From contig NZ_LRRR01000002.1 in the NCBI RefSeq assembly GCF_001691415.1, positions 186,001-250,000 of the forward strand: a stretch of 64,000 nucleotides of DNA, in the 5' to 3' direction. The DNA is from Pararhodobacter sp. CCB-MM2 (GTDB taxonomy: Bacteria > Pseudomonadota > Alphaproteobacteria > Rhodobacterales > Rhodobacteraceae). Each line of letters opens with the position of its first letter. Position 1 is the stretch's first letter. Under the pieces are notes generated by a model. That model was given only the letters and a program-made list of their open reading frames with translations. It was not told the DNA's origin and made no database searches. Shown here one piece after another: positions 62,820 through 64,000 of this stretch. The translations under genes were made by a program, and so were the position numbers.

Positions 62820-64000
62820 CGCTCAACCTCCGCGCCCGCATCCGCTCGGGCAGGGGGTTATGGACCTGGATGGCGGGCGGCGTCTCTCCCGGCAGCAGCA
62901 GCTCGTCGACCCCGCCCAGCTGGGTCAGAAGATTGCCCTTGGCCGGCAGGACGCGATCCCTGAGCCAAGCCGCCGCCAATTGCCCGCCGGCACCCGGCAG
63001 CTCAGCGGCCAGAGCGGCCAGCCGCTCGGCGAGCGCGGACATGGCGCAGGCCTCGGGCAGCAAGCCATCGCGGTCCAAACGGTGGATCAGCCCGAAGACT
63101 TGATTGACGAGCAGGGTATAGGCCAGCGCTGCCTCGGCTTCGGCGCGGGGATAGGTCAACTGGGGAATGGCGCGCAGCGCGGGCGACGCCCGGTCCTCGA
63201 CGACGTAGAAGCCCTGATTGTCACGCAGGTCGGCGCGGACCGGCAGACCGTCTTTCAGCGCCAGCAACACGTTTTGCTGATGCGCCTCGAAGGCGATTCC
63301 GGTCGCATCATAGAGCCGCAGCAAAGGGGCCAGCGCGACATCGAGATAGGCATCGAACCAGCGGCGAGCCTCCTGCCCGGTCAAGAGCCGCGCTAGCAGG
63401 GTTGGCCGCGTGCCGACGCCCGGCGCGGCCAGAGCGGCAAGCTGCACCACGGCGCCGCCACGCGGGCTGCGATAAGGATTGTCGCGCAGGATCACCTCGA
63501 AGCCGCTCTCGGCCTGACCGGGCAGCCGAAGTGTGGCCCAGCCCGGATCGGTGACAAAGCCGAGCGCGCCGAAGCGACCGGAGAGACTGGCCAGATGCTG
63601 CGCCATAGCGACGCCGGCCAGCAGCTCGTGGCGCTTGTTCAGCCGTTCGGAATTGGTGATGACCACCGGCAACGAGACCTTGACCATGAAGGGGCTCTCC
63701 GGACACCAAAGTGTGCGCACCGATGACGTGGCATGCCAGATCGGCCCCCGCGGCCCCAGATCGCGGATCGCGCCGCTGGCCAGCAGCGCCTGCACCTCGG
63801 GCCGGCGTTGCAGGCGGTCCCAGCTCAGCGGATGGACCGGAAGCAGTCCGGGACCGAAGGCCGGCAGATCGGCGGGGGCGGCGGTGCCGCCGGTCTCCAG
63901 CAGATCCGACTGCACCTTAAGCGCGGTCAATTGCGTGCCGCCGCGCCAGTCGGGGGTTAGGCGGCGTTCCTCGGCCTCGGAAATCCCGCCCAGATACTTG
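62809..64000 (-). CDS. IucA/IucC-family siderophore synthetase (AsbA-like), 5' end beyond the window
   Basis: The C-terminal 397 or so residues of an NRPS-independent synthetase. Visible family blocks: VHPLSWDRLQRRPEVQALL, HATSSVRTLWCPESPFMVKVSLP, NSERLNKRHELLAG, IAFEAHQQNVLLALKDG, and a C-terminal tail with VLPAKGNLLTQLGGVDELLL. A TTG at 63930 is not the start: the frame stays open to the right edge and continues to read as family sequence (KYLGGISEAEERR). It would make the first citrate-spermidine bond in a petrobactin-like pathway. It overlaps the next gene by 11 bases. Confidence 0.9.
   Translation of the reverse strand, partial: KYLGGISEAEERRLTPDWRGGTQLTALKVQSDLLETGGTAAPADLPAFGPGLLPVHPLSWDRLQRRPEVQALLASGAIRDLGPRGPIWHATSSVRTLWCPESPFMVKVSLPVVITNSERLNKRHELLAGVAMAQHLASLSGRFGALGFVTDPGWATLRLPGQAESGFEVILRDNPYRSPRGGAVVQLAALAAPGVGTRPTLLARLLTGQEARRWFDAYLDVALAPLLRLYDATGIAFEAHQQNVLLALKDGLPVRADLRDNQGFYVVEDRASPALRAIPQLTYPRAEAEAALAYTLLVNQVFGLIHRLDRDGLLPEACAMSALAERLAALAAELPGAGGQLAAAWLRDRVLPAKGNLLTQLGGVDELLLPGETPPAIQVHNPLPERMRARRLSDVA

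Noticed and set aside
63930..63930. A TTG start for the AsbA-like gene
   Set aside because: The frame remains open and family-like to the window edge, and the usual N-terminal part of the family is missing, so the gene begins outside the window.

Overview
The window reads as high-GC alphaproteobacterial DNA of Rhodobacteraceae type, most like Paracoccus and its relatives. The basis is recognisable proteins (Mcl-type malyl-CoA lyase, DmmDABC, GlxA-type regulators, MOFRL-type glycerate kinase) and dense ATGA-coupled operons. No rRNA, tRNA, CRISPR array or insertion sequence was seen. From memory, unchecked, a plasmid-borne methylotrophy island of this content was described in Paracoccus aminovorans.

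Layout. (1) 1-5887: a catabolic cluster around a GntR regulator: aldehyde dehydrogenase (cut by the window edge), luciferase-like monooxygenase, flavin reductase with a NUDIX-like tail, alpha/beta hydrolase and an AA_synth-family protein on the minus strand; a DUF1330 protein and a carboxymuconolactone decarboxylase-like protein on the plus strand. (2) 5933-7042: a pentapeptide-repeat protein, then a decayed duplicate of the 3' end of gmaS. (3) 7043-14120: a GlxA-type regulator divergent from a heterotetrameric sarcosine-oxidase-like operon (soxBDAG, probably the N-methylglutamate dehydrogenase mgdABCD) and purU. (4) 14609-16240: an ammonium transporter and a small membrane protein. (5) 16380-25953: a PgtC-PgtB-PgtA-like sensing module next to a complete ABC importer and a histidine phosphatase. 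(6) 26359-28587: an Amt-family protein lacking the pore histidines and a FadR-type regulator. (7) 28609-37136: an AmiC-like binding protein, tmm, fhs, folD, tdm and a truncated haemoglobin. (8) 37133-48605: the dedicated serine-cycle genes gckA, mclA, sgaA, mtkA, mtkB, hprA, ppc and glyA, with a LuxR-type response regulator. (9) 48958-58309: dmmDABC, a XRE-cupin regulator, mgsABC and gmaS. (10) 58450-64000: a siderophore locus with the domain order of petrobactin AsbA, AsbB-AsbC and AsbD-AsbE, the last two pairs each fused, running off the right edge.

How it works together. Trimethylamine is oxidised to TMAO (Tmm) and demethylated to dimethylamine (Tdm) and then methylamine (DmmDABC). Methylamine is captured on glutamate (GmaS), converted to N-methylglutamate (MgsABC) and oxidised by the Sox/Mgd-type dehydrogenase. 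The C1 unit enters tetrahydrofolate; FolD, PurU and Fhs interconvert methylene-THF, formyl-THF and formate. GlyA passes the C1 unit to glycine and the serine cycle assimilates it. The Amt proteins would handle released ammonium or methylammonium. Three sets of repeated palindromes suggest at least three regulons: TTGGTCTGSACCAA (tmm, dmm, amtB), TTTCC-N5-GGAAR (sgaA, dmm, second amt, weaker at mgs) and GTCA-N4-TGAC (the Pgt-like module and its transporter).
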